From: Candidatus Brocadiaceae bacterium | GTDB taxonomy: Bacteria > Planctomycetota > Brocadiia > SM23-32 | Assembly (NCBI GenBank): GCA_012728835.1 | Contig: JAAYEJ010000067.1 | Span: 1-64,000 of the forward strand | Length of the DNA stretch: 64,000 nt | Direction: 5' to 3' | Part shown: positions 1-9,164 of the stretch, in pieces | Layout of the letters: each line of letters begins with the position of its first letter | Numbering within the stretch: the stretch's first letter is position 1 | Program-made: the position numbers and the translations under genes | The notes under the pieces: model-generated | Told to the model about the DNA's origin: nothing | The model's database searches: none | The model's input: only the letters and a program-made list of their open reading frames with translations

Positions 1-2
1 AC

Positions 3-176
3 CACACCCCGTCGCTCTACCACCGGACGGCGAGCGAGGCGATCAGCGGGGTCGTGGCGCGGTTCGTCAGCGACCTGGCCGAAGGCCGGCCGAACCCCGT
101 GCTGGAGAAGGCCACCATCATCCGCGAGGGCCGCATCCTGGACGAGCGCATCGCACGCTTCCAGAAGCGCACGTGA
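3..176 (+). CDS. C-terminal fragment, possibly a D-2-hydroxyacid dehydrogenase
   Basis: An open frame enters from the left edge and ends at TGA 174-176, leaving 57 residues. The fragment begins HTPSLYHRTASEAI and continues with an amphipathic helix and FVSDLAEGRPNPV. This resembles the end of D-isomer 2-hydroxyacid dehydrogenases, where a T-P-H segment is followed by a helix and a 'G.P.N.V' tail. The resemblance is weak because the catalytic domain lies outside the window. The 5' end is cut by the window, so start and full function cannot be judged. A Gfo/Idh or other Rossmann protein is not excluded. Confidence 0.4.
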   Translation, partial: HTPSLYHRTASEAISGVVARFVSDLAEGRPNPVLEKATIIREGRILDERIARFQKRT

Positions 177-230
177 GCCGGCCGCTCTCCGGGGAACCGC
201 CGTTCCCGCGAATCGGCCGCGCCGAGAGGC

Positions 231-236
231 TACAAT
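231..236 (+). promoter_or_regulatory. Possible -10 box (TACAAT) for the GHL6-like gene
   Basis: TACAAT stands 51 nt upstream of the start codon at 287. No good -35 hexamer is found 16-18 nt upstream, so this is only a -10 candidate. Confidence 0.3.
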
Positions 237-286
237 CCCCGCCTGTCGGGCACTCCCGGCGCCGTTCACCATGAGGAGGCGTTGTC

Positions 287-2314
287 ATGACTCGATGGGA
301 ACTGCCGTTTCGCCAGATCCACCTGGATTTTCACACGAGCGAAGACATTCCCGACGTGGGCGCGGACTTCGACGCCGAGGAGTTCGCCGCCACCCTGGAG
401 AAGGCGCACGTCAACTCCGTCACCGCGTTCGGCCGGTGCCATCACGGCTGGATCTACTTCGATTCAAGGGAATTCCCCGAGCGCGTCCACCCGACGCTCG
501 CCCGCCGCGACCTGCTCAGGGAGCAGATCGAGGCCTGCCACGCGCGCGGCATCCGCGTGCCCATCTACACAACCGTTCAGTGGGACCACTACACTTCCCA
601 GCGCCATCCGGAGTGGTGCGTCCTGGACCCGGACGGCAGGCTGTCCGGCACCCCGCCGTACGAGGCCGGCTTCTACCGCTACCTCTGCGTCAACACGCCC
701 TACCGGGAATTTCTCAAGCTCCACGTGCGGGAGATGCTCGAGACGCTGCCCGTCGATGGGTTCTTCTTCGACATCGTCCAGCACCGCGACTGCTCCTGCC
801 GCGGCTGCCGGGACGATATGGAGGCAGCCGGGCTCGACCCGGCCGTCCACGCAGACCGCATGCGCCATGCGAAGCAGATGCTCGATGCGTTCAAGCAGGA
901 CATGACCGAGTTCGTGCGGCGGTTCAACAAGGACTGCCTCGTCTTCTACAACGCCGGGCACGTCGGGCCCGCCGTGCGGGATTCGGCCCCGGCCTACACG
1001 CACTTCGAAGTGGAGTCCCTTCCGAGCGGCGGCTGGGGCTACATCCACTTCCCGCTGTCCGTCCGCTACGCGCGCACGCTCGGCCGGGACTGCCTGAGCC
1101 ACACCGGGAAGTTCCACACCGCCTGGGGAGATTTCCACTCGTTCAAGAACCGGCCGGCACTCGAATTCGAGTGCCTGCGCATGCTGGCGCTGAACGCGAA
1201 GTGCGACGTGGGCGACCAGCTCCACCCGCGCGGCCGGCTCTGCCCGCACGTCTACGACCTGATCGGGTCGGTCTACAGCCTGGTCGAGGCGAGGGAGCCC
1301 TGGTGCGCGGGCGCCCGGGCCGTCGCGGAGATCGGCGTTCTGACGCCGGAGGAGTTCACCGGCCGGCGCGAGGCCGCCGCCGGCGCGGTGCGTATCCTGC
1401 AGGAAGGCGCGCGGCAGTTCGACGTGCTCGACACGCGCAGCGACTGGGCGCCGTACAAGCTGCTCGTGCTGCCCGATCACGTGCCCGTGGACGACGAGCT
1501 GGCCGCCCGGCTGCAGGGCTACCTCGACGCCGGAGGCCGGCTGATCGCTTCCTTCGAGTCCGGCCTGACCCCCTCGAAGGACCGCTTCGCGGCGGCAGGG
1601 CTCGGCGTGCGGCTCCGGCCGAACCCGACGCGGTGCCCCGACGGCCGGCTCGCGCGCGATACCGGGTGGGAGGGCCGCAGCGCATACGCCGAATACGTCC
1701 TCCCGTCGGGTGCCATCGGGCAGGGCCTGCCGCCCACCGAACACGTGATGTACGCGAAGGGCGTCGAAGTCGAAGCGCAGCCCGGAACGGACGTCCTGGC
1801 CCCCGTGATCGCATCCTACTTCGACCGCACGAGCGAACACTTCTGCTCGCACCGCCAGACGCCGTCTTCGGGCCGGCCCGACTACCCCGGCATCGTGCGC
1901 CGGGGCGGCGCCGTCTACTTCGCACACCCCGTCTTCAGCCTCTACAACGCGTGGGCGCCGCGCTGGTGCCGGACGCTCCTCCTGAACGCCGTGGACATGC
2001 TGCTGCCCGAGCCCCTGCTGCGCCACGACGGCCCGACGGGCCTCATGGCGACGGTGAACGAGCAGGCCGCCGAGCGGCGCTGGATCGTGCACCTGCTCCA
2101 TTACGTGCCCGAACGGCGCGGGCGTGAGCTGGACGTGATCGAGGACGTGATCCCGCTGTTCGGGCTGAACGTATCGGTCAAGGTGCCGGGGACGGTTCGG
2201 TCCGTGCGCAGGGTGCCCGACGGCGGGCCGCTGGAGTTCCGCTTCGAAGGCGGTCGGGTGGACTTCCTCCTGCAGCGCCTCGACGGCCACGCCATGGTGG
2301 AACTGGCGTTCTGA
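287..2314 (+). CDS. GHL6-like glycoside hydrolase with a beta-galactosidase trimerisation-like domain
   Basis: The protein has 675 residues and no signal peptide. The N-terminal 330 residues look like a TIM barrel of the hypothetical glycosyl hydrolase 6 type: a strand starting 'IHLDFHTSE', 'HGIRVPIYTT-like' strand ends, and 'VDGFFFDIVQH' near residue 160 as a likely active-site strand. Residues about 345-560 resemble the beta-galactosidase trimerisation (glutamine amidotransferase-like) domain, with 'KLLVLPDHVPVDDE' and 'YLDAGGRLIASFES'. The rest is beta-rich. An unknown carbohydrate substrate in the cytoplasm is likely. The start is set by a GAGGAGG Shine-Dalgarno at 273-279. It converges on the pseudopilin operon. 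Family membership is from memory of the fold pattern; the activity is inferred. Confidence 0.7.
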   Translation: MTRWELPFRQIHLDFHTSEDIPDVGADFDAEEFAATLEKAHVNSVTAFGRCHHGWIYFDSREFPERVHPTLARRDLLREQIEACHARGIRVPIYTTVQWDHYTSQRHPEWCVLDPDGRLSGTPPYEAGFYRYLCVNTPYREFLKLHVREMLETLPVDGFFFDIVQHRDCSCRGCRDDMEAAGLDPAVHADRMRHAKQMLDAFKQDMTEFVRRFNKDCLVFYNAGHVGPAVRDSAPAYTHFEVESLPSGGWGYIHFPLSVRYARTLGRDCLSHTGKFHTAWGDFHSFKNRPALEFECLRMLALNAKCDVGDQLHPRGRLCPHVYDLIGSVYSLVEAREPWCAGARAVAEIGVLTPEEFTGRREAAAGAVRILQEGARQFDVLDTRSDWAPYKLLVLPDHVPVDDELAARLQGYLDAGGRLIASFESGLTPSKDRFAAAGLGVRLRPNPTRCPDGRLARDTGWEGRSAYAEYVLPSGAIGQGLPPTEHVMYAKGVEVEAQPGTDVLAPVIASYFDRTSEHFCSHRQTPSSGRPDYPGIVRRGGAVYFAHPVFSLYNAWAPRWCRTLLLNAVDMLLPEPLLRHDGPTGLMATVNEQAAERRWIVHLLHYVPERRGRELDVIEDVIPLFGLNVSVKVPGTVRSVRRVPDGGPLEFRFEGGRVDFLLQRLDGHAMVELAF

Positions 2315-2324
2315 ACGCCCGCGC

Positions 2325-2337
2325 GCCGGCCGCCGGC
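2325..2337. terminator. Short GC hairpin between convergent genes
   Basis: GCCGG, a 3-nt loop and CCGGC lie between the convergent stops at 2314 and 2341. There is no T-run, so it is a weak terminator candidate at best. Confidence 0.25.
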
Positions 2338-2340
2338 CCG

Positions 2341-3294
2341 TCAGCGGCTCCGGGGGGTGTAGGCGCCCTGGAAGGTCCAGGCGCGGAACATGTTCCCGGT
2401 CGCGTAGGCGACCGAGACGATCATCCGGGCCGAGGTCCCGCGGGCGTTCGTCGGGTAGAACTGCACCGTGTAGTAGAAGCCGGGGTAGAACGGATGTTCC
2501 CGGGCGACGGTAACGGGCGTGCCGGCCTTGTGCGCGACGGCCGCCGTGCCGCCCACGCCGCGGTCGAACTTGCCGTCGTTGTTTGCGTCGCTGATCGTGA
2601 AGGAGGTCGCACTGCGCGCGTCGTAGCGCATCCACTCCTCGTCCACGACGATGTAGCCGGGCACCGGCGCCCCGGCATCTGACCCATCGGGGAGCCCCTG
2701 GGGGTTGCCGTTCACGAGGACCGTGTCGTCATCGTGGTCAATGTCCGCGTCCAGCACGTAGAACCATGTGCGCGGCTGCAGGATCGGGTCGCCCTGCACG
2801 TACGAACCGCCGGGCCCGGCCACGTGGTCGCAGGTCGCGAATCTGTTGGCCAGCCTGCGGCTGTAGTAGATCAGGTCGCTGCCGATCAGGAACGGTCCCT
2901 CCGTGCGGGTGTCTTCCTGTTCCGCCTGCAGCGGGAAGAAGTTGTGCCGGATGGGGTAGAGGTCGAAGTTCGCCGAGGGGTAGTCCATCTCGGCCTGTGT
3001 CGTCTGGACGTCGAAGCTGCCGTCGCCGGCGCTCGCCGTCGGCTGGTTCAGGTCCGTCTTGGCGAAGACCTCGCTGAAGCGCACATCCTGGGCCTCGGCG
3101 ATGAGTTCCTCGGCGATGAAGGCGGCCGTGCGGCGGTTGGACGCTTCGGCGTGGAGGACGCCGGCGGTGACGAAGAGGCTGACGATACTGACCGAACCGG
3201 TCAGGAACACGGCCAGCCCCAGGAGGACCTCCGTCAGCGTCATGCCGGACCGACGGCCGGCGCCGCGTGCAAGCGTTTTGCAGATGCGATGCAT
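2341..3294 (-). CDS. GspI/PilV-like minor pseudopilin
   Basis: A prepilin-type protein of 317 residues. The leader ends RRSG and is followed by MTLTEVLLGLAVFL, so cleavage falls after Gly with Glu at +5, then a hydrophobic helix. I choose ATG 3294 because AAGGAGG lies 5 nt upstream; an in-frame ATG at 3354 would add 20 residues with no such signal. The C-terminal part (DNA about 2500-2658) carries the GYIVVDEEWMRY ... RGVGGT ... AHKAGTPV module shared with its neighbours. It is last in the six-gene operon, 56 nt after the GspJ-like gene. It should sit at the tip or base of a pseudopilus after processing by a prepilin peptidase such as the one at 50637. The minor pilin class is inferred from gene order. 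Confidence 0.8.
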   Translation of the reverse strand: MHRICKTLARGAGRRSGMTLTEVLLGLAVFLTGSVSIVSLFVTAGVLHAEASNRRTAAFIAEELIAEAQDVRFSEVFAKTDLNQPTASAGDGSFDVQTTQAEMDYPSANFDLYPIRHNFFPLQAEQEDTRTEGPFLIGSDLIYYSRRLANRFATCDHVAGPGGSYVQGDPILQPRTWFYVLDADIDHDDDTVLVNGNPQGLPDGSDAGAPVPGYIVVDEEWMRYDARSATSFTISDANNDGKFDRGVGGTAAVAHKAGTPVTVAREHPFYPGFYYTVQFYPTNARGTSARMIVSVAYATGNMFRAWTFQGAYTPRSR

Positions 3295-3350
3295 GTCCGC
3301 CTCCTTCGCCGGCCCATGGCCGGGGCGCCGGCCCGCAGCCGGCGGGGTTG

Positions 3351-4583
3351 TCACCAGGATTCCCTGCCAGTGAGGTTGCGGAAGACGCGGCTGAACGTGA
3401 AGCCGAACTCGACTGGCGCGCCGACGGCGTGGGCGACCTCCGCCGTGCCGCGGACAGCGCGCTCACACCCGGTGAAGGTCTGCGTGTCCTCGTCGAATGC
3501 CTCGAACCGGATCCACTCGTCCTCGATGCGGATGTAGGGCCACCGGGTGTTGTAGGCCGGCACATTGCCCCGCACGCGGATGCTGTCCCCGAGGTCCTCC
3601 ACCACCTCCAGGCGCCCGACGCCGGGCAGCCGGTCCGGCGGCGTCGTCACGACCACCACCATGATCGCCGAGGGGAAGACGTTGTCGTCGACCCGCTCCT
3701 CTTCTGTGGCATAGTCGTCGGGATCGGCGAAGCCGGGCTGGCCCCAGTCCATCCGGAATGACGGCGTTGAGGCGTCGTCCAGCCGGTCGCTGTCCCACGC
3801 GAACAGCGGGCCGCAGGTGGTCGGCTTATACGAGTTGGTCCAGACGTGGAAATCCGGGTCGCCCCGGCCCTCCCAGGTGGTCGTGTACTGGCTCCAGCAG
3901 CGGACTTCGAAGTGGAGCACGTTCTCGGCCAGCGGCAGCGCCTTCCCCTTGATGCGGTCGGCGGTCGCAAGCACGTCCCTGTCGAAGAACGTATGCCCGG
4001 GATCGTCCAGGTTGACGGGGTCGTCTCCTATGGGCGAGAGCACCGCGCGGTAGAGCGTGTCGGAGTCGTCGCCGTCCAGCCCGCGCAGGTAGGCCACCTC
4101 GCAGAGGCCCTCGAGCGGGGCCAGGTCATCCTCCATGTCGATCAGGTTGTAGACGCCGGTCGCGTTGGCGACGTCGCCGGCCGCGCGCAGGTAGGGGTTG
4201 AGGGTCTGGTCGGGAAGCCCCCGGACGAACCGCAGCCTCTGCCGGCCCTCATCGTCCCCGTCCACCCAGAACTTGATGCGCATGTCGTAGTCTTCGGCTT
4301 CCTTGTTCCAGAACTGGCTCCGGCAGGCCCCGATGTCGTCGGCGATCTGGTGGAAGACGATGGTGGCGGCGTCGTAGGCGGCGGCGCGGCGATGGCCGAT
4401 CCGCCACAGGCTGCTGCCATACTGCAGGGTGCGGATGGCGATCGAGCCGAAGATGATCACCAGCGTCATGGCGACCAGCATCTCGACAAGCGTAAACCCG
4501 GCCCGGCGCCGGGACGCCGCCCTGGCCTGCGTCGCACAGCGCCTGCCCGTGAGTCCTGTCGTTTGTCGCTCTCGACTGATCAT
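3351..4583 (-). CDS. GspJ-like minor pseudopilin
   Basis: A protein of 410 residues with a class III prepilin signal: RRRAG followed by FTLVEMLVAMTLVII (cleavage after Gly, Glu at +5). GspJ proteins usually have about 200 residues, so this one is long. The extra length is acidic, Asp-rich beta sequence, and it ends with a copy of the shared module (YIRIEDEWIRFE ... RAVRGT ... AHAVGAPV, DNA about 3405-3560). Asp-rich loops could bind calcium as in other GspJ/GspK proteins, but no canonical site is obvious. It starts 24 nt after the GspK-like gene, with a weak GAGGG ribosome site. The GspJ assignment rests on gene order and length rank, not on a diagnostic motif. Confidence 0.75.
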   Translation of the reverse strand: MISRERQTTGLTGRRCATQARAASRRRAGFTLVEMLVAMTLVIIFGSIAIRTLQYGSSLWRIGHRRAAAYDAATIVFHQIADDIGACRSQFWNKEAEDYDMRIKFWVDGDDEGRQRLRFVRGLPDQTLNPYLRAAGDVANATGVYNLIDMEDDLAPLEGLCEVAYLRGLDGDDSDTLYRAVLSPIGDDPVNLDDPGHTFFDRDVLATADRIKGKALPLAENVLHFEVRCWSQYTTTWEGRGDPDFHVWTNSYKPTTCGPLFAWDSDRLDDASTPSFRMDWGQPGFADPDDYATEEERVDDNVFPSAIMVVVVTTPPDRLPGVGRLEVVEDLGDSIRVRGNVPAYNTRWPYIRIEDEWIRFEAFDEDTQTFTGCERAVRGTAEVAHAVGAPVEFGFTFSRVFRNLTGRESW

Positions 4584-4607
4584 GTCTGTCTATCCCTCAC
4601 AGGCGGC

Positions 4608-7600
4608 TCAGAAAGTCATGGGCTCGGGGACCATCTCGATTCGGACTTCGTCCAGCTCCACCATCTCCGACCAGCCGCCGCCCGGCACGGGCGCGCCGGC
4701 TTCATAGGTGGTGCTGTAGGGCTCCGTCTCGGACAGGTCGAAGTAGAACCGCACTTCGACCCGGGTGTTGACCACCGGCCGCTCGCCGGCGCCGTTGGAG
4801 AGCGAGAGCACGTCCTCCTGGTCGCCCTCGTTGCAGATCCGGCCCCAGATGTTGTCTGCCGCGCTCGCGTCCGGGTTCGTGTTCCAGGGCTCCGTGTCGT
4901 CGATCTTGACGACGACGGCGACCTGCTGGCCCTCTTCGAGTGGCTCCTTGAAGCGCCACCGCACGGTCCGCAGCCGGCCCGGGCGGTCGACGCTGAAGCT
5001 GTACATGCACATGTCGCCGCCCAGTTCGGCCCCCGTGTATCCCGTATGGTTGCCCCAGGCGGTTCCGACCTGATAGCGATCCAGGTGCCGCACGGGCACG
5101 TGGCGGACGATGTCGCCGGCCGCATGGCCTGCGGCGGCCGTGTTGTAGCAGCCGCGCCGGTAGCCGCCGCCAAGCCGCAGCTCGCCTTGCGGAGGCGTGC
5201 CCCAGGCCGCGATTTCCTCGTAGGCCAGGATCTCGTCGCCGATCTTCACGTAGCCGGTGAGGGGCAGCACCGAGGCGTCCTCCACCGCGATGGCGGTGTC
5301 GCCGGCCCCAACGCCGGCGACCAGCCGGGTGGCCGGCAGGAAGCTGAGCGGGATGACCGCGCGCCAGCCCTCATGGACCTCGGCGAAGCCGCCGCCCAGC
5401 GGGGTCAGGTCGTCGCGCATCTGCGCCACACCGGCGAACGTGTGCCCCGGCGGCGAGAGGAACTCCTGGTAGCTGTAGATGTGCCCGGCCACCATGAACA
5501 GCCCGCTGAGGGGCATCTCGGCCCGGCCCAGGGCCTCGGCCATGTCGAAGGCGCTCCCCGCCTCGCGCCCCAGCAGCGGCCAGCCGGTGGCGTCGTCCCA
5601 GGTCCACCGCTCGACCGTTCCGTCGGTCGCGGCGGCGCTCCAGTCGGCAGCAGCCACCCGCAGATTCGGCAGGGCCGTCAGGCGCAGTTCGTCCAGTTCG
5701 CCCTCGAAGACCTCGCCGCCGTCCCGCGCACCGCCGAGGCTGAGTTCGCTCCCCACGGGGCCGCACGGCAGGGTGCCCGACAGCAGGGGCGTGCCCGCCA
5801 GCACGGCGGCCGTGTGCTTGACGAGCACCTTCCACCGGTCCTCCGGCAGCAGGTCGCCGGCTCCTTCCAGCGGGTAGAGCGTCGGGTCCAGCCCGATCCA
5901 CCGGAAGTCGTGGTACGCCGCCCAGGTCGGCCAGGCGCCCATCGGGTGCGAGGTCCCGACGATATACGAGTTCGCGGGAACCGCGCCCCGGTCATAGGAG
6001 CCGTTGCCCAGGTCCGTGTGGTACCACAGCGAGACCTCGTCGGTTGCCACGGGGGGCTGCCAGCCGGCCGAATGCACCGTGGTGCGGACGACGGGCAGCA
6101 TCAGGGCCACCAGCTCGCCCCGCATGTGCGTCTCTTCGAGGCCCTTCGCGCTTCCGTCCGCGAAATCCACCAGATGGAGGGCGTCGACCTCCACCATGTT
6201 CCCGCTGCCGGGCGGATCCTCGACCCAGTATGTGCCCTTGGCGTCGTAGGCGTAGGCGTGTCCGGCGGAGCCGATGACGACGGCGCCCTGCTCCGGCAGC
6301 CACGAGGCATCGTCCAGGCCGATGTAGCCCAGCGTCAGGGGCCACTCGCCGGTCGGCCCGGGGCCCCAGGTGACCGCCGCCGTGCGGTTCGGATAGGCCA
6401 TGGCGACCGGCAGGAAGGAGCCCTCCTGCACGGCGCCCGGGCCCGCCTGGCCGGTCGGGTGATGGAACGTCCAGTCCATTTCCCGATCGTAGATGCCGTC
6501 GATGAACATGGCGATCTCGTTGCGGAACGTGCCCGCGACAGCCACCGCCACGTGGTACCACCGGTTGGACTCCAGGGGGATGTCGGAGACGGCCTCCACG
6601 TAGCCCTCGTATCCGGCGAGCGTCCGGTCGCCGACGGGCTCGTCGATGCGGAGCTTCAGCCGGCCGTCCTCCAGGTAGACGCGCACCTGGTTGATCGCCG
6701 TCAGCGCGTCGGGGTCGGCTCCGTCGCCGAGGTCCACCAATAGCTGCCGCGAGGTCACGTCGTCGGCGGGCCGCATCCAGAACTCCACGGCGAAAGGCTG
6801 GATGGTGGCGTCGCGCGAGTCGGCTTCGACGTGCCGCTCCCCGGCGACCGCGTCGTAGTGCGTGCGGTAAGCGAGCCGCGTGGACCGCAGGCCCTCGCTC
6901 GTTGTGTTCGTCACGTCGGCCTCTGTGCCCAGCACCATCTCCGTGTCGGCGGCGATGGAGAAGTCCAGGTCGAAGCTCGGCGTGCTCTCGTGCAGCCCCT
7001 CCTGAAGCGTCGTGTAGCGGGTGGCGTTCAACTGGTCCAGGAGAGGAGCCACCGTGCCGACGCCGTCGTCGAGGTCCTCGTAGACGTCCGTCGTTGCGGC
7101 GTCAAACGTCGCGGGATCGAAGCCCATGTTGATGGGGTTGGTGAGGAAGTTCCCGTTGCCGCCGGCCGTCTGCCAGTGGGTCCAGAAGTCCTTCTGGCTC
7201 CGCAGGACCCAGTAGAGGGGGTCGAGCGGCGGGGCGACGTCGTAGATGCGCGCGATCGCCAGGCCGGCGTTCACGGGCACCTGGGCGATGGGCGTGCCGG
7301 CCCGGTCGTCGACGATGCCCACCGAGTCGATGCCGATCATCGTGCCGCTGTTGAACCGCAGGGGCACGGTGGAGACGGCCGGCCAATCCGCCGGGTCGGT
7401 GTCGAAGTTGTGCCTCAGCAACTGCACCTGCGCGGCGGAGAGCGAGGCTACGGTGCCGAAGAAGGCGTCCAGATCCGCCCGGTCGACGAACCAGTTCTCG
7501 CCGGAGGTACGGTCGAGCAGCGCTTGGGCCACGGCGTCCGCTTCGGCCGGCCCGATGCTCGTCGTGTCGTCGCTGATGCCATCCAGGATCGAGCGCAGGA

Positions 7601-9164
7601 CGATGTCGCTCGTGACGGTGTTGATGTTGATCGCGTGCCGCGCCTCGGCGTGGAGTTCGTCGGGGTCCGCGCCGCCGCTCTGATACTCCTCGTACAGGTC
7701 GATCTCCCAGGAGATCACGCAGCCGTCCAGAGACCGCCCCGCGTCGTGGTCCACACCGGATGTGCCGAACTCCCCGCGCGTGACGCCGGTCAGCAGCGGG
7801 TAGGGCGCCGCCGTGGCGTCGATGCCCGTGTAGCTGATCCACTCGTGTCCCTCCACCGGGTCCTCGATGCGGATGTAGCCCGTGGCGCCGTCCATCAGGC
7901 GGAACCCGGCGACGCTGGTGACCGGGATGTCCGCTGGAGACTCGTCGATGTCCTCGGCCAGTTGTGTGTCTTCGTTGCGGGAGGAGACGATGCGGTACTC
8001 CGCGTCCCCGGTCGGCGTGTCCGTCAGCCGCACGATGGTGCCGAGCCCGATGCCGTTGGCGGAACTCAGGTTCGCCGAAGACTGGTCTGTGGCCGCGTCG
8101 CCTCCGCTCGGGCCGGCCTCGATGTTGCCCTGGAGTGCAAAGGGTCCCTGCCAGCGGGAGGTGCCGGTGTGTTCCGAATGGACCGTGACGTAGCGGCGAA
8201 GCTTGTCGAAGTCGGCGGCGCTCAGCGGCGCGCTGGTCGCGCCCCAATAGGTCCCGTCCGCGTCCGCGATGTTCTTGAGCATGCTGAGGTTCTGGAAGGG
8301 GGTGTATTCGATGTCGGTCGACGTCTTCCACCAGGTGTAGTAGAGCCGGTAGTTGGAGATGGCCCGGGCGATGTCCATCCGGTTGCCGGCGTCGGTGCCG
8401 ATCCCCAGCTCCTCCAGCAGGTTCAGGATCACGTCGTAGGGCGCCGTGTTGATGTTGATGAGCGCCTGCTGGTCCTGCACGGTCAGATGCCACAGCGCGC
8501 TGTCGGGGTAGAAGGACACGATGGCGCCGGGCGCATGCGCCTCCGGTGTCGTCCCGAACAGGCCCCGGTGCTCGTCGAGCACCGTCAGGGTTCCGTGCGG
8601 GAAGTCGGCGCTGCTCGGGTCCATGTCGTCCCGGCGGACGTAGGCCAGCCACTCGTTGTTCACGCGGATGTAGCCGTCGACCGTGTTGTCGTCCCCGTCG
8701 TTCGGGAATCCGAGGGCGTTCTCAACGGTCAGGGTCCCGCCGCCGGCAGCGCCCAGGGTGCTGGCGGTGGCCCGCGTGCGCAGCGTGACGTGGAACTCCC
8801 AGGGCGTGTCGACCGCCGGATCATTGAACGGGAAGAAGGCGTCGGGCGTGGCGCTCGCGAATGCCTGGTCTTCGAGGGCGTAGACGCCGCGGCTCAGCAC
8901 GGCGATGGCGTGGCTGACGGCGCCCTGGGCGCCGGCGCGGGCGCGGACCGCGTGCAGGGCCTGCGTGCCCGAGCCGTGCTGCATGCGCATGAAGACGGCG
9001 AAGGGCAGGGCCAGCAGGAACATGGCGGCCAGCACGATGAGGGCCAGCATCAGCGCGGCCCCCCGGCGGCCGTCCCGTCCGCCCGGGATGCGGGCCCGCG
9101 GGCCCGGTGTGGTGTCGCTCGTGGTTCTCATGCGTTCTGCCTCGCTTCTGTGCCGCGCTGTCAT
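4608..9164 (-). CDS. Giant GspK-like pseudopilin with LamG domain and three EWxxY/RGxxGT modules
   Basis: The protein has 1518 residues, against about 330 for typical GspK. It begins with a basic leader, GRRG, and the helix AALMLALIVLAAMFLLALPF. Lack of Glu at +5 is usual for GspK. Residues near 230 contain 'INTAPYDVI', the helix-hairpin signature of GspK, which recurs as 'ININTVTSDIV'. A LamG/ConA-like region begins near residue 780 ('FAVEFWMRP', 'NRWYHVAVAVAG') and ends near 1160 ('GELDELRLT'). Three copies of the shared module lie at DNA about 8511-8676, 7715-7887 and 5100-5258. The start codon overlaps the preceding stop as ATGA, which suggests translational coupling; ATG 9131 is an alternative start. 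It probably caps the pseudopilus and displays a large sugar- or surface-binding head. That role is inference. Confidence 0.75.
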   Translation of the reverse strand: MTARHRSEAERMRTTSDTTPGPRARIPGGRDGRRGAALMLALIVLAAMFLLALPFAVFMRMQHGSGTQALHAVRARAGAQGAVSHAIAVLSRGVYALEDQAFASATPDAFFPFNDPAVDTPWEFHVTLRTRATASTLGAAGGGTLTVENALGFPNDGDDNTVDGYIRVNNEWLAYVRRDDMDPSSADFPHGTLTVLDEHRGLFGTTPEAHAPGAIVSFYPDSALWHLTVQDQQALININTAPYDVILNLLEELGIGTDAGNRMDIARAISNYRLYYTWWKTSTDIEYTPFQNLSMLKNIADADGTYWGATSAPLSAADFDKLRRYVTVHSEHTGTSRWQGPFALQGNIEAGPSGGDAATDQSSANLSSANGIGLGTIVRLTDTPTGDAEYRIVSSRNEDTQLAEDIDESPADIPVTSVAGFRLMDGATGYIRIEDPVEGHEWISYTGIDATAAPYPLLTGVTRGEFGTSGVDHDAGRSLDGCVISWEIDLYEEYQSGGADPDELHAEARHAININTVTSDIVLRSILDGISDDTTSIGPAEADAVAQALLDRTSGENWFVDRADLDAFFGTVASLSAAQVQLLRHNFDTDPADWPAVSTVPLRFNSGTMIGIDSVGIVDDRAGTPIAQVPVNAGLAIARIYDVAPPLDPLYWVLRSQKDFWTHWQTAGGNGNFLTNPINMGFDPATFDAATTDVYEDLDDGVGTVAPLLDQLNATRYTTLQEGLHESTPSFDLDFSIAADTEMVLGTEADVTNTTSEGLRSTRLAYRTHYDAVAGERHVEADSRDATIQPFAVEFWMRPADDVTSRQLLVDLGDGADPDALTAINQVRVYLEDGRLKLRIDEPVGDRTLAGYEGYVEAVSDIPLESNRWYHVAVAVAGTFRNEIAMFIDGIYDREMDWTFHHPTGQAGPGAVQEGSFLPVAMAYPNRTAAVTWGPGPTGEWPLTLGYIGLDDASWLPEQGAVVIGSAGHAYAYDAKGTYWVEDPPGSGNMVEVDALHLVDFADGSAKGLEETHMRGELVALMLPVVRTTVHSAGWQPPVATDEVSLWYHTDLGNGSYDRGAVPANSYIVGTSHPMGAWPTWAAYHDFRWIGLDPTLYPLEGAGDLLPEDRWKVLVKHTAAVLAGTPLLSGTLPCGPVGSELSLGGARDGGEVFEGELDELRLTALPNLRVAAADWSAAATDGTVERWTWDDATGWPLLGREAGSAFDMAEALGRAEMPLSGLFMVAGHIYSYQEFLSPPGHTFAGVAQMRDDLTPLGGGFAEVHEGWRAVIPLSFLPATRLVAGVGAGDTAIAVEDASVLPLTGYVKIGDEILAYEEIAAWGTPPQGELRLGGGYRRGCYNTAAAGHAAGDIVRHVPVRHLDRYQVGTAWGNHTGYTGAELGGDMCMYSFSVDRPGRLRTVRWRFKEPLEEGQQVAVVVKIDDTEPWNTNPDASAADNIWGRICNEGDQEDVLSLSNGAGERPVVNTRVEVRFYFDLSETEPYSTTYEAGAPVPGGGWSEMVELDEVRIEMVPEPMTF

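Noticed and set aside
3351-3354. Overlap of the GspI- and GspJ-like genes
   Set aside because: The overlap exists only if the GspI start is put at 3354. The AAGGAGG site shows the start is 3294, leaving a 56-nt gap.
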